A stretch of DNA of 64,000 nt from Sphingomonadales bacterium (GTDB lineage Bacteria; Pseudomonadota; Alphaproteobacteria; Sphingomonadales; Sphingomonadaceae), in the NCBI GenBank assembly GCA_027486415.1, contig JAIXPC010000006.1, forward strand, positions 62,001 through 126,000, in the 5' to 3' direction. Shown here in pieces: positions 49,809 through 58,088 of the stretch; within the stretch, counting starts at the first letter, position 1, and each line of letters opens with the position of its first letter. A program made the translations under genes and the position numbers. The notes under the pieces were generated by a model that searched no databases, was not told where the DNA came from, and was given only the letters and a program-made list of their open reading frames with translations.

Positions 49809-51839
49809 ATGAAATCCGCCTTTGTTGCCGCGCTTCTGCTGGCCAGCACCGCCGCCATCGCCGCCACGCCATTCGAACCGGCCGACATCTATCGCATCAG
49901 CATGACCGACGCTGTCGAGGTCAGCCCCGATGGCGGCCACGTGCTGTTCACCCGGATGCAGTTCGATATCCAGACCGATCGCCGGGTGACCGAATGGTGG
50001 GTAGCAAAGGTGACGGCCAAGGGGCTGGACAAGCGCCTGCTGATCGGCGCGCAGGCGGGTGCTTCGGGCGCAGTGTGGGCGCCCGATGGCAAGCGCATCG
50101 CCTATGTCGCGCCCTTTGCCGGCAAGCCGCAGATCTGGATGATGGACGTGGAACAGGGTGTCGGCACGCCGATCACCAGCGGCAGCGTCGCCCCGCGCAG
50201 CCTGGCCTGGAGCCCGGATGGCAGCCGCATCGCCTTCACCGCCCGCGTCGAAGCCACCACGCCCGCCATTGCCGGCATGCCGGCGAAGCCCGCCGGCGCG
50301 ACCTGGGCACCGGAACCGCGGGTGATCAGCGATTACAGCTGGCGCACCAACGATGGCGGCTGGATCAAGGCCGGTGCGGATCATTTGTTCGTCGTGGCAG
50401 CAAGCGGCGGCGCGCCGACCCAGTTGACCAAGGGTGATGCCGATCAGATCGCCGGGGCCGCCAGCTGGTCCCCCGATGGCCAGAGCCTCGTCTACCCGGC
50501 GGAAGTGCGGCCCGACAATGATCGCACCACCAACGAAAGCGACCTGTATCGCATCTCCGCCAGCGGTGGCACGCCGGAACGGCTGACCGACATCGACGGC
50601 AGCGAACGCGAGGCCAAGCTCTCCCCCGACGGCCGGTGGCTGGCGTGGATCGGCAGCACCCGCACGACGAAATTCTACTCACAGCCTGCCCTGTTCGTCC
50701 GCAAGCTGGCGGGCGGCCAGCCGGTCAACCTCACCGCCACGCTCGACCGGCCGGTGAGCGGCTATGACTGGACGAAGGACGGCAGGTCTTTGAACGTGGC
50801 TTATGGCGATGCCGGCCTGATCAAGGTGGCCGCCATCCCGGCCACCGGCGGGCCCGTCCGTGTCGTGGTGCCGGCTGTCGGTGGCACCCGTCTCTATCTG
50901 CCGTCGTCGGGCGGTGACTGGTCGGTGGCCGGTGACACCCATGCCTTCACCACGGTGGAGGCCGACCGCCCGGCAGCGCTGGGCGTGATGAAGGGCGGCA
51001 AGCTGGTCGGCAAGATCGATTTCAACGAACAGTGGCGCGCGGGCAAGACCATCGGCCAGATGGAGCGGCTGACGTGGAAGGCCCCCGATGGCCTGACCAT
51101 CGAAGGCTGGCTGCAATATCCGCCCAATTTCGATCCGGCGAAGAAATATCCGGTCGCGCTGGAAATCCATGGCGGCCCCAACGGCGATTATGGCCCCTAT
51201 TTCTCTGTCACCCACCAGCTTTATGCCGCGGCCGGCTATGTCGTGCTGTGGTCCAACCCGCGCGGATCGACGGGTTATGGCGAACGTTTCTCCAACGGCA
51301 TCACGCCGGAATATGGCGGCGAATATCCCGGCCCCGACCATGACGACCTGATGGCCGGCGTTGACGAGGTGCTGAAGCGGCCGTGGGCCGATGCGAACAA
51401 CCAGTTCATCGGCGGCGGTTCGGGCGGCGGCGTGCTCACCACCTATGCCATCGGCAAGACCGACCGCTTCAACGCGGCGGCGGCACTGCGCCCGGTCACC
51501 GACTGGTCGATCCAGGCGCTGACCAGCGATCTGGCGGCGACGACGCTGACCAACTGGGTGGTCGGCAACCCGTGGGACAATCGCGATCTCTACTGGCGCC
51601 GCTCCACCTTCTCGCTTGTCGGCAAGGTCAAGACACCCACGCTGCTGATCACCGGCGAGGCTGATTACCGCACGCCCATTGCCCAGACCGAGGCCTATTA
51701 CCAGGCGCTCAAGGTGCGCGGCGTGCCGGCGATGATGGTGCGCCTGCCCGAAGCCAACCACGGCATGGGCCGCCCGTCGCAGTGGCTGCAATCCAACCTC
51801 GCGGTGATCAACTGGTACAATCGTTTCCGCAAGAATTGA
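49809..51839 (+). CDS. S9 family peptidase (prolyl oligopeptidase/acyl-peptidase type), secreted
   Basis: This 676-residue protein has a signal peptide (MKSAFVAALLLASTAAIAA), a beta-propeller with WD40-like PD40 repeats (SPDG, APDGKRIAY, SPDGSRIAF, SPDGRWLAW), then an alpha/beta hydrolase domain with Ser538 (GGGSGGGVL), Asp619 (GEADYRTPI) and His651 (EANHGM). It cuts short peptides, probably in the periplasm. ATG 49809 is chosen for the signal peptide; the acylase gene follows after 11 bp. Confidence 0.93.
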   Translation: MKSAFVAALLLASTAAIAATPFEPADIYRISMTDAVEVSPDGGHVLFTRMQFDIQTDRRVTEWWVAKVTAKGLDKRLLIGAQAGASGAVWAPDGKRIAYVAPFAGKPQIWMMDVEQGVGTPITSGSVAPRSLAWSPDGSRIAFTARVEATTPAIAGMPAKPAGATWAPEPRVISDYSWRTNDGGWIKAGADHLFVVAASGGAPTQLTKGDADQIAGAASWSPDGQSLVYPAEVRPDNDRTTNESDLYRISASGGTPERLTDIDGSEREAKLSPDGRWLAWIGSTRTTKFYSQPALFVRKLAGGQPVNLTATLDRPVSGYDWTKDGRSLNVAYGDAGLIKVAAIPATGGPVRVVVPAVGGTRLYLPSSGGDWSVAGDTHAFTTVEADRPAALGVMKGGKLVGKIDFNEQWRAGKTIGQMERLTWKAPDGLTIEGWLQYPPNFDPAKKYPVALEIHGGPNGDYGPYFSVTHQLYAAAGYVVLWSNPRGSTGYGERFSNGITPEYGGEYPGPDHDDLMAGVDEVLKRPWADANNQFIGGGSGGGVLTTYAIGKTDRFNAAAALRPVTDWSIQALTSDLAATTLTNWVVGNPWDNRDLYWRRSTFSLVGKVKTPTLLITGEADYRTPIAQTEAYYQALKVRGVPAMMVRLPEANHGMGRPSQWLQSNLAVINWYNRFRKN

Positions 51840-51850
51840 GGGGGAATGCC

Positions 51851-53929
51851 ATGAGGGGGATCGTCTTTGCGGCTCTGCTGGCCAGCGCCGCACCGGCCCT
51901 GGCCGACGAGGTGCTGTGGGATCGTCATGGCGTCCCCCACATCAACGCCAGCACGGAAGCCGGCGCGTTCAAGGGGTTCGGCTGGGCGCAGGCGGCGAGC
52001 CACGGCAATATCCTGCTGAAGATGTACGGCGAAAGCCGGGCGCGGGCGGCGGAATATTGGGGGGCCGAATACGCGCCGCTCGATCGCTACCTGATCGCCC
52101 ATGATGCGCCGGCGCGCAGCCTTGCGTGGTACAAGGCGCAATCGCCCCAGATGCGCGCCAATCTCGACGCGTTCGCCGCCGGCATCAACGCCTATCTCGC
52201 CGCCCACCCCGATCATGTACCGGCCGAACTGAAGCGGGTGCTGCCGATCACCGGCGTCGACGTGATGGCCCATGCCCACCGGCTGATGCAGTTTCTCTAT
52301 GTCGCTCCGATGGGCCGGATGCTGTCACCGCCCGGCAAGCCCGGCCCCACCGGCCTCGGCGATGATGGCGGCTCCAATGGCTGGGCGGTCGGGCCGTCGC
52401 GCACGGTCGGCGGCACGGCCATGCTGCTGGCCAATCCGCACCTGCCGTGGGCGCCCTCCCCGCTCACCTATTACCAGGCGCAGATCACCGCGCCGGGTTA
52501 CAGCGTCTATGGCGCCACCCAGGTCGGGCTGCCGGTGCTGCGCTTTGCCTTCAACAATGATCTGGGCTTCACCAACACCGTCAACAACATGCTGGGCGCC
52601 GTGCGCTATCGGCTGGAACTGGCCGGTGATTTCTATGTGGTCGATGGCAAGCGCCTTGCCTTCCGGCGCGAGACGAAATCCCTCCTCATCCGCCAGCCCG
52701 ATGGCAGCCTGAAGCGCGAGACATTCGTGCAGCGCCAGTCCATCCACGGCCCGGTCTTCGATGTCGGCGGCGAGGCTGTCGCCATCCGCGTCGCCGGCCT
52801 CGATCGCCCCGGCGTGCTGGCCGCCTATCTCGACATGGGCAAGGCGCATGATTTTGCCGGCTTCGAAGCCGCCTTGAAGCGCTTGCAGATCCCCAGTTTC
52901 AACATCGTCTATGCCGATCGTGCCGGCCACGTGTTCCATATTTCCAACGGCATCTTGCCCCGCCACAAGACCGGCGGCAGCCACGATTTCTGGTCGGGCC
53001 TGGTGCCGGGCAACCGCAGCGACCTGATTTTCACCGAGATCGAGCCCTATGACAGCCTGCCCAAGGCGCTGGATCCGCCCGGCGGCTTTGTGCAGAACGC
53101 CAACGACACGCCGTGGGTGAACACGCTGCCGCGCGTGCTTGATCCGGCGACATACCCGGCCCATGTGGCCGCCGATGAGCCGATGAGCCTGCGCGCCCAG
53201 ATGTCGGCGCGGCTGCTGGCCGGCACTGACAGGATCGATTTTGCCGAATTCATGCGAAGGAAGCTGACGACGACTTCGCTGCTGGCGGATCGCATGAAAG
53301 CCGACCTGATCGCCGCCAGCGCCGACAGTCCGGATCCCGACGTGATCGCCGCCCGCGAACTGCTGGCGGGGTGGGACAATCGCTTTGACGCGCAGAGCCG
53401 TGCGGCGATCCTGTTCGAAGCATGGGCGAAGCGCTTTGCCGGCCCCAGCCTTGGCGATCAGGGCAATTTCGCGCGTGTCTGGACGCTGGCCGATCCGGTC
53501 AACACGCCCGCCGGCATCAAGGATGCGGCCCAGGCCACCGCGATGCTGAAGGCGGCCGCGCAGGAGGTGAAGGCACGCTTTGGCCGGATCGACCCGCTGT
53601 TCGGCGAGGTGTCCCGCTTCAGCGCCGGCGAGGCGACCTCGACGCCGGGCCATGGCGGGCTGGGCGGGCTCGGCCTGTTCCGCACCATCTCGTGGGGGCC
53701 GTGGACCGGCACCACCCGCGCGCCGGTTTCCGGGGAAACGTGGGTCAATCTGATCGAATTCTCGACGCCGATGAAGGCGGTGGCGACGATGAGCTATGGC
53801 AATTCCAGCCAGCCGGGATCACCGCACCGCAGTGACCAGCTGGCGGCGCTGAGCGAGAAGCGCTTCCGGCCGTTGTGGCTGACCCGCGCGGAGGTGGAGC
53901 GCAATCTGGAGCGGCGGGACGTGTACTGA
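51851..53929 (+). CDS. Penicillin acylase family Ntn hydrolase, secreted
   Basis: This 692-residue proenzyme has a signal peptide (MRGIVFAALLASAAPALA), then an alpha chain, and a beta chain that begins at Ser175 in DDGGSNGWAVGPSRT, where self-cleavage between Gly and Ser exposes the nucleophile. The beta chain has PHLPWAPSPLTYY. Members cleave amide bonds of penicillins, N-acyl homoserine lactones or acylated peptides; the motifs do not tell which. It forms an operon with the S9 peptidase. Confidence 0.9.
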   Translation: MRGIVFAALLASAAPALADEVLWDRHGVPHINASTEAGAFKGFGWAQAASHGNILLKMYGESRARAAEYWGAEYAPLDRYLIAHDAPARSLAWYKAQSPQMRANLDAFAAGINAYLAAHPDHVPAELKRVLPITGVDVMAHAHRLMQFLYVAPMGRMLSPPGKPGPTGLGDDGGSNGWAVGPSRTVGGTAMLLANPHLPWAPSPLTYYQAQITAPGYSVYGATQVGLPVLRFAFNNDLGFTNTVNNMLGAVRYRLELAGDFYVVDGKRLAFRRETKSLLIRQPDGSLKRETFVQRQSIHGPVFDVGGEAVAIRVAGLDRPGVLAAYLDMGKAHDFAGFEAALKRLQIPSFNIVYADRAGHVFHISNGILPRHKTGGSHDFWSGLVPGNRSDLIFTEIEPYDSLPKALDPPGGFVQNANDTPWVNTLPRVLDPATYPAHVAADEPMSLRAQMSARLLAGTDRIDFAEFMRRKLTTTSLLADRMKADLIAASADSPDPDVIAARELLAGWDNRFDAQSRAAILFEAWAKRFAGPSLGDQGNFARVWTLADPVNTPAGIKDAAQATAMLKAAAQEVKARFGRIDPLFGEVSRFSAGEATSTPGHGGLGGLGLFRTISWGPWTGTTRAPVSGETWVNLIEFSTPMKAVATMSYGNSSQPGSPHRSDQLAALSEKRFRPLWLTRAEVERNLERRDVY

Positions 53930-53949
53930 GGCATTGACGCCCACTTCTT

Positions 53950-53981
53950 CCCTCCCGCCTGCGGGAGGGGCTGGGGGTGGG
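53950..53981 (+). repeat. REP-like palindrome, third copy
   Basis: CCCTCCCGC-CT-GCGGGAGGG with the tail GCTGGGGGTGGG, the same unit as at 48472-48553, just behind the acylase gene. Confidence 0.75.
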
Positions 53982-54022
53982 CCTTTGGTGTCGCTGCTGA
54001 AGCGAGCCACCGCGGGCGCGGC

Positions 54023-54095
54023 CGGCGGCGGAGCCGCCGAGTCCGCTGAGGTGTCGGAGGAAGAAAGAAAGAAAAAGAGCGCGGCAAAGCCGCGC
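54023..54095. repeat. Palindrome pair CGGCGGC-GGA-GCCGCCG and GCGCGGC-AAA-GCCGCGC
   Basis: Two perfect 7-bp inverted repeats with 3-nt loops (54023-54039 and 54079-54095) lie between the acylase and the receptor genes. The first is flanked by GAGTCCGCT, which also flanks the related palindrome at 57796 in inverted form. They belong to a dispersed family. Confidence 0.75.
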
Positions 54096-54108
54096 CGTCG
54101 GACAAATC

Positions 54109-54139
54109 AAAAAGGGCGGCCCTGAGGGGCCGCCCTTTT
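54109..54139. terminator. Bidirectional terminator between acylase and TonB receptor genes
   Basis: AAAAAGGGCGGCC and GGGCCGCCCTTTT make a strong stem around a CTGAG loop, with A- and T-runs on the two sides. It ends both convergent transcripts. Confidence 0.9.
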
Positions 54140-54206
54140 CGTTTGCCGTCCGAGCTTGTCGGAGTCGGCGGATAGCGCTGGGCGCTATCCGCTCGCCCGA
54201 CGGCGC

Positions 54207-57200
54207 TTAGAACTTCACGCGGGCACCCAGGCGGACTGCCCACAGCGAACCGCGCAGGTCAACGCCCTGCACCGGCGCCTGGAAGGTCGAACCCGAACGG
54301 TTGGCGTACTGATACTGCGAGCAAGCGGTGTTGGCGCAGGTCACGTTCACCATGGTGCCGTAGTACGGGAACGCCACCTGGCGGATGGTGCCCCAGTCCT
54401 TGTTCAGCAGGTTCAGGAAGTTTTCGAAATCGGCGCTCAGTTCGACCTTGCCGCCGAACACGAACGGCACTTCCTGACGCAGCGCGATGTCGAGACGGTT
54501 GTAGCGCGGCGTGCGGCCGATGTTCTTCGGCGCGATGCCACCCTGATACCGGTTCAGATCGCCGTTCTGGATGAACTGCTGGAAGCCGGCGAAATCAAAG
54601 CCCGCCGCATAGCTGACCCGCGGATCAGCAGTGATCGACGACACGTTCGGCACGTACATCAGGTAACGGTTGTTGGTGCCCGTCACGCCGAAGACGTTGG
54701 AACGCAGGTTGCCCGAAGCCTGGTCAGCCATGGTGTAGCTGAAGCGCTGGCCCGACTGGCTGTTGAAGAACAGTTCCACGCGGGTGTTGTTGTCGCCGAA
54801 CAGGTTGAAGTCATAGCTGGCCATCAGGCGATAGGCGTCGTCGCGCTGATAGTTCGAGATGCCATAGGCGGCATTGTTCGAATCGATGCCGGCCGCGGCG
54901 TTGCCATAGTTCGAACCGGCCACCGACGAGGTGCCCGCGTTGAAGTCACGGGCGCGCTGGAAGGTGTACGAACCACCGATGCGGAAGCCGTTCGACCAGC
55001 GCTTGTCAAAGCGGCTGACGATGTTCCAGCTGTGACCCTTGTCGACATTGGTCAGCAGCAGATCGGTGTTGGTCGTGGTACCCTGGCCCGGCAGCACCTG
55101 GTAACGCAGGCGGCCATCCGGCAGCGTGCCCAGCGGCACCGAACGCAGGTCAACCCAGGTCAGGGCATTCTTGACGCGGCTCCAGATCACGTCGACGCCC
55201 AGGCGCCAGTCGTCACCCAGGAAGCCCAGGTTGGCGTTGTATTCCACCGTACCCGAAACGCGCCACTGCGACGGCACTTCGAAGTTCGGATCAAGTGCGT
55301 TGGTCGGCGAAGCGGCGGTGCCGGTGGTCCGCAGCGTATCGATCAGCGCCTGCGGCACGCGGGTGCCGCCGACGACGTTGTTCAGCGAAGCGGCGCCGAT
55401 GCTCTGCACCTGGTCCGGAGTGAGGCCCGACACGCCCGAAACGGTGAAGGTGCCGTTGTCGGCACGGCGCACCTGGGCGCGGCCCAGCGTCGGACCGGGG
55501 TTCGAATAGTTGTTCGAAATCCAGACGTTCGGGCTGCCGCCGCCGAACAGGCCGGCCGAACCGCGCAGCTTCAGGCGATCCGAAGCCTTCCAGTTCAGGC
55601 CGATGCGCGGCTGGAACAGGCCACGACCATTCAGGGTCTTGTTGTTCGGGAAGCCAAAGCGATCCACGAACGCCTGGTTGAAGAACGGCGCATCCGGCGT
55701 GTCGAACAGGTCGTAACGGAAGCCGGCGGTGACGGTGGCATCGCCGAGATCGATCGTGTCCTGCAGACCGAAGGTCCAGCTGTTGTTCTGGAACAGCGCC
55801 GTCACCGTATCGATGCCGCCACGCAGCGGCACGGCGATATCAAGCTCGCTGGCGTTGCGCGCCTGCAGATCGGCGACCGAGTCGAAATACCACGCACCCG
55901 AAACGCGCTGGGCGAACAGGTTGCGGATATCCTGGGTGCGGCGTTCCACGATCGCCTTCACCGTGTGGTTGTTCATCTTCAGCGTCGCGTTGAATTCGAC
56001 GTTGAGCGACTGCGATTCCAGTTCGTTGGCCTGGCGGCTGATGTCCGGACCAAAGGTCAGCTGGCGGGTGCCGGCCGGGCAGGTCAGTGCCGGGGCACTG
56101 CTGGTCGGCGCCAGGCAGGTGCGGAATTCACCAAGGCTGGTGTTGCCGCCCACCGGCTGCTGCAGACGGACGTAATCGGCGTACGAGATACGCACCTGGG
56201 TCGAGAAATTGTCGCTCCACTGGTCGTTCAGTTCAAAGATGCCGAAGTGGTTGGTGGCACCCTGATTGTAGTTGTTCGACAGCAGCGAGAAGTTCGGGTT
56301 GGTGGCGTTGAGCGCACCCACCTGCGTCTGGCCGGCAACCACCAGGCCTTCGTTGTAGACATAGGTGAAGGCGGCACGGTGACCATCGGCGATGTTCAGG
56401 TCGAACTTCGCGATCAGCTTGTCGTCCTTCTCGACGATGTCGTTGCCGACGCCGCCGGCGTCAAAGCCATAGGCACTCTGCGCGATCTGGGTGATCTGGC
56501 CGACCTGGCCGTCGGTGATGCCCAGCTGCGACGGCTGGATCGGCGCCGGCACGGTGTCGCGGGTGCGTTCATAGGTGACGGCGAAGAACAGGCGATCCTT
56601 GATGATCGGGCCCGTCACCTGCGCGGTGTAGATCTGCGATTCAAAGGCACCCAGACGCAGGACGCCGCGGGCGTTGTCACCACGCAGCTTGTCGGAGTTG
56701 TAATAGGCGCCAGCCAGCGCGGTGAAGCGGTTCGAACCCGACTTCAGCTGGGTGTTGATGGCGCCGCCCTGGAAGAAGCCCTGACGGATGTCGACCGGCG
56801 CGACTTCGACCGAGAATTCGCCGATGGCATCAAGCGGCACCGGGCCGCGGGTCGACACCAGGCCGCCCGATTCCAGGCCGAACGGGTCGCCAAAGGCCAC
56901 GCCGTCGACGGTGAAGCGGTTGAAGCGGTTGTTCTGGCCGGCGATCGAGATGGCGCCGCCGTTGGTGGGATCGATGTTGACCAGCGGATCGCGCGCGGCA
57001 AGGTTGCGGATGTCGCGGTTGACGTTGGCCACGCCGGCGATGTCACGCGCGGTCAGCACGGTGGCCGCGCCCGACGCGATGGTGATGGCGCTGCGGGTGC
57101 GCGCGGCCGTCACGGTGATGGTGCGGCCAGCCGAAGCCAGCATCACTTCGATGCGCTGCGGCGTGCCGGCCACCAGAGCGTCCAGCGTGTCGGTGGCGGC

Positions 57201-57476
57201 GTCATAGCCCGGGGCTTCGACGGTGATGCTGTAGGGGCCGCCGAGACGCAGGCCGGTGGCGTTGAATTCGCCGTTCGCGCCCGAGGTCTGCACGACGCGG
57301 GTGCCCGACGGGGTGTGGATCACGGTCACGGTCGCGCCGGCAATCGGCTTCGACTGTTCGTTGACGATGGCGCCGCGAATGGACGACGTGGTTTCCTGCG
57401 CCTGCACGGCGGCGGGAATGAGGGCGGCCGGAACGGCAAGCGCGGCAAGCGCAACACCAAGACGAAGATGACGCAT
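54207..57476 (-). CDS. Oar-like TonB-dependent receptor
   Basis: This 1089-residue outer-membrane protein has a signal peptide (MRHLRLGVALAALAVPAALI), a carboxypeptidase-regulatory-like domain (SIRGAIVNEQSKPIAGATVT; about residues 30-110), a plug domain with VNIDPTNGGAISIAGQNNR, a large beta-barrel and the C-terminal WAVRLGARVKF ending in Phe. The layout matches the Oar/OmpA-related group, thought to take up large or peptide-like substrates with energy from TonB. ATG 57476 has AGGGGG upstream. It faces two secreted hydrolases that could supply its substrate. Confidence 0.92.
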   Translation of the reverse strand: MRHLRLGVALAALAVPAALIPAAVQAQETTSSIRGAIVNEQSKPIAGATVTVIHTPSGTRVVQTSGANGEFNATGLRLGGPYSITVEAPGYDAATDTLDALVAGTPQRIEVMLASAGRTITVTAARTRSAITIASGAATVLTARDIAGVANVNRDIRNLAARDPLVNIDPTNGGAISIAGQNNRFNRFTVDGVAFGDPFGLESGGLVSTRGPVPLDAIGEFSVEVAPVDIRQGFFQGGAINTQLKSGSNRFTALAGAYYNSDKLRGDNARGVLRLGAFESQIYTAQVTGPIIKDRLFFAVTYERTRDTVPAPIQPSQLGITDGQVGQITQIAQSAYGFDAGGVGNDIVEKDDKLIAKFDLNIADGHRAAFTYVYNEGLVVAGQTQVGALNATNPNFSLLSNNYNQGATNHFGIFELNDQWSDNFSTQVRISYADYVRLQQPVGGNTSLGEFRTCLAPTSSAPALTCPAGTRQLTFGPDISRQANELESQSLNVEFNATLKMNNHTVKAIVERRTQDIRNLFAQRVSGAWYFDSVADLQARNASELDIAVPLRGGIDTVTALFQNNSWTFGLQDTIDLGDATVTAGFRYDLFDTPDAPFFNQAFVDRFGFPNNKTLNGRGLFQPRIGLNWKASDRLKLRGSAGLFGGGSPNVWISNNYSNPGPTLGRAQVRRADNGTFTVSGVSGLTPDQVQSIGAASLNNVVGGTRVPQALIDTLRTTGTAASPTNALDPNFEVPSQWRVSGTVEYNANLGFLGDDWRLGVDVIWSRVKNALTWVDLRSVPLGTLPDGRLRYQVLPGQGTTTNTDLLLTNVDKGHSWNIVSRFDKRWSNGFRIGGSYTFQRARDFNAGTSSVAGSNYGNAAAGIDSNNAAYGISNYQRDDAYRLMASYDFNLFGDNNTRVELFFNSQSGQRFSYTMADQASGNLRSNVFGVTGTNNRYLMYVPNVSSITADPRVSYAAGFDFAGFQQFIQNGDLNRYQGGIAPKNIGRTPRYNRLDIALRQEVPFVFGGKVELSADFENFLNLLNKDWGTIRQVAFPYYGTMVNVTCANTACSQYQYANRSGSTFQAPVQGVDLRGSLWAVRLGARVKF

Positions 57477-57496
57477 TTTCAGACCCCCTGGGGATG

Positions 57497-57525
57497 ATTG
57501 CAAAATTCGGCAGCGACAACGTCAA
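57497..57525 (-). promoter_or_regulatory. Sigma70-like promoter of the TonB-dependent receptor
   Basis: On the minus strand TTGACG (57525-57520) is followed after 17 bp by TGCAAT (57502-57497). Transcription would start near 57490, giving a very short leader with the ribosome binding site AGGGGG before the ATG at 57476. Confidence 0.45.
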
Positions 57526-57964
57526 GGGCCGGGAATCACACCCGTCCTGACGAATGTGTGGGGCAATGCCGAGGAATTGTGACGGTTATGTTACAGCGAT
57601 GTGGCGGGGGTGTGACCCGGGGGTTTGGTGGAAAACTGTTGCGGTGCAGCAACACCGCCGGACGGCTGGCTGCTGCCGCAGCCAGACTCGTCCAAGGTCG
57701 GTCGGGCGGGCGGCTGGCATCCGGCCAGCCGAACCGCTTCGACGGCGTGGCTCCGCCACGCACTTTCTGTTTTACCGTGGCGCAGAAGCGGACTCGGCGG
57801 CTTTGCCGCCGGCCGCAGGAAGAAGGGCAAGAGGCCGCGGCAAAGCCGCGGCTGACGTCAGACGGGCTGCGCCGGGCCGCCGAGGCGGCCGCGCGCACCC
57901 GCTGGCCGCGCTTGCGCGAGTCCGTGTGCTTGGCTGCGCCATGCACACTGGCCGCACTGCGCGG
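57526..57964. other. 439-bp gene-free, palindrome-rich interval
   Basis: I see no gene here: open frames on both strands lack ribosome binding sites and family features. The left part (57526-57740) lies upstream of the receptor promoter and is unremarkable. The right part (57745-57852) carries three perfect hairpins in a row: GCGTGG-CTCCG-CCACGC, GGCGGC-TTT-GCCGCC and GCCGCGGC-AAA-GCCGCGGC, listed as repeats. Confidence 0.6.
57745..57852. repeat. Cluster of three perfect GC-rich palindromes
   Basis: GCGTGG-N5-CCACGC (57745-57761), GGCGGC-TTT-GCCGCC (57796-57810) and GCCGCGGC-AAA-GCCGCGGC (57834-57852). The last two share the GCGGC-TTT-GCCGC core found at 17548 and 54079. The segment AGCGGACTCGGCGGC before the second palindrome is the reverse complement of sequence at 54033-54047. 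Confidence 0.75.
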
Positions 57965-58039
57965 TGGTGGGCGGTGAGGGTTTCGAACCCCCGACCCTCT
58001 CGGTGTAAACGAGATGCTCTACCGCTGAGCTAACCGCCC
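57965..58039 (-). tRNA. tRNA-Val(TAC)
   Basis: A 75-nt cloverleaf on the minus strand. The acceptor stem pairs GGGCGGT with ACCGCCC, the D-arm is TAGCTCAGCGGTAGAGCA, the anticodon stem TCTCG/CGAGA holds the loop TTTACAC with anticodon TAC, the T-arm is CGGGGGTTCGAAACCCTC, and CCA is encoded at 57965-57967. Confidence 0.96.
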
Positions 58040-58088
58040 TCGCCCGCGCCCCTAGCCGCCACAACCCAAACGTGCAACCTTCGCCGCC

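Noticed and set aside
53934-54125. 63-codon plus-strand open frame behind the acylase
   Set aside because: It consists of REP-like and palindromic repeats and runs into the terminator stem.
54156-57497. 1113-codon open frame on the plus strand
   Set aside because: Antisense of the TonB-dependent receptor; the reverse strand has a signal peptide, plug and barrel features, while this one has none.
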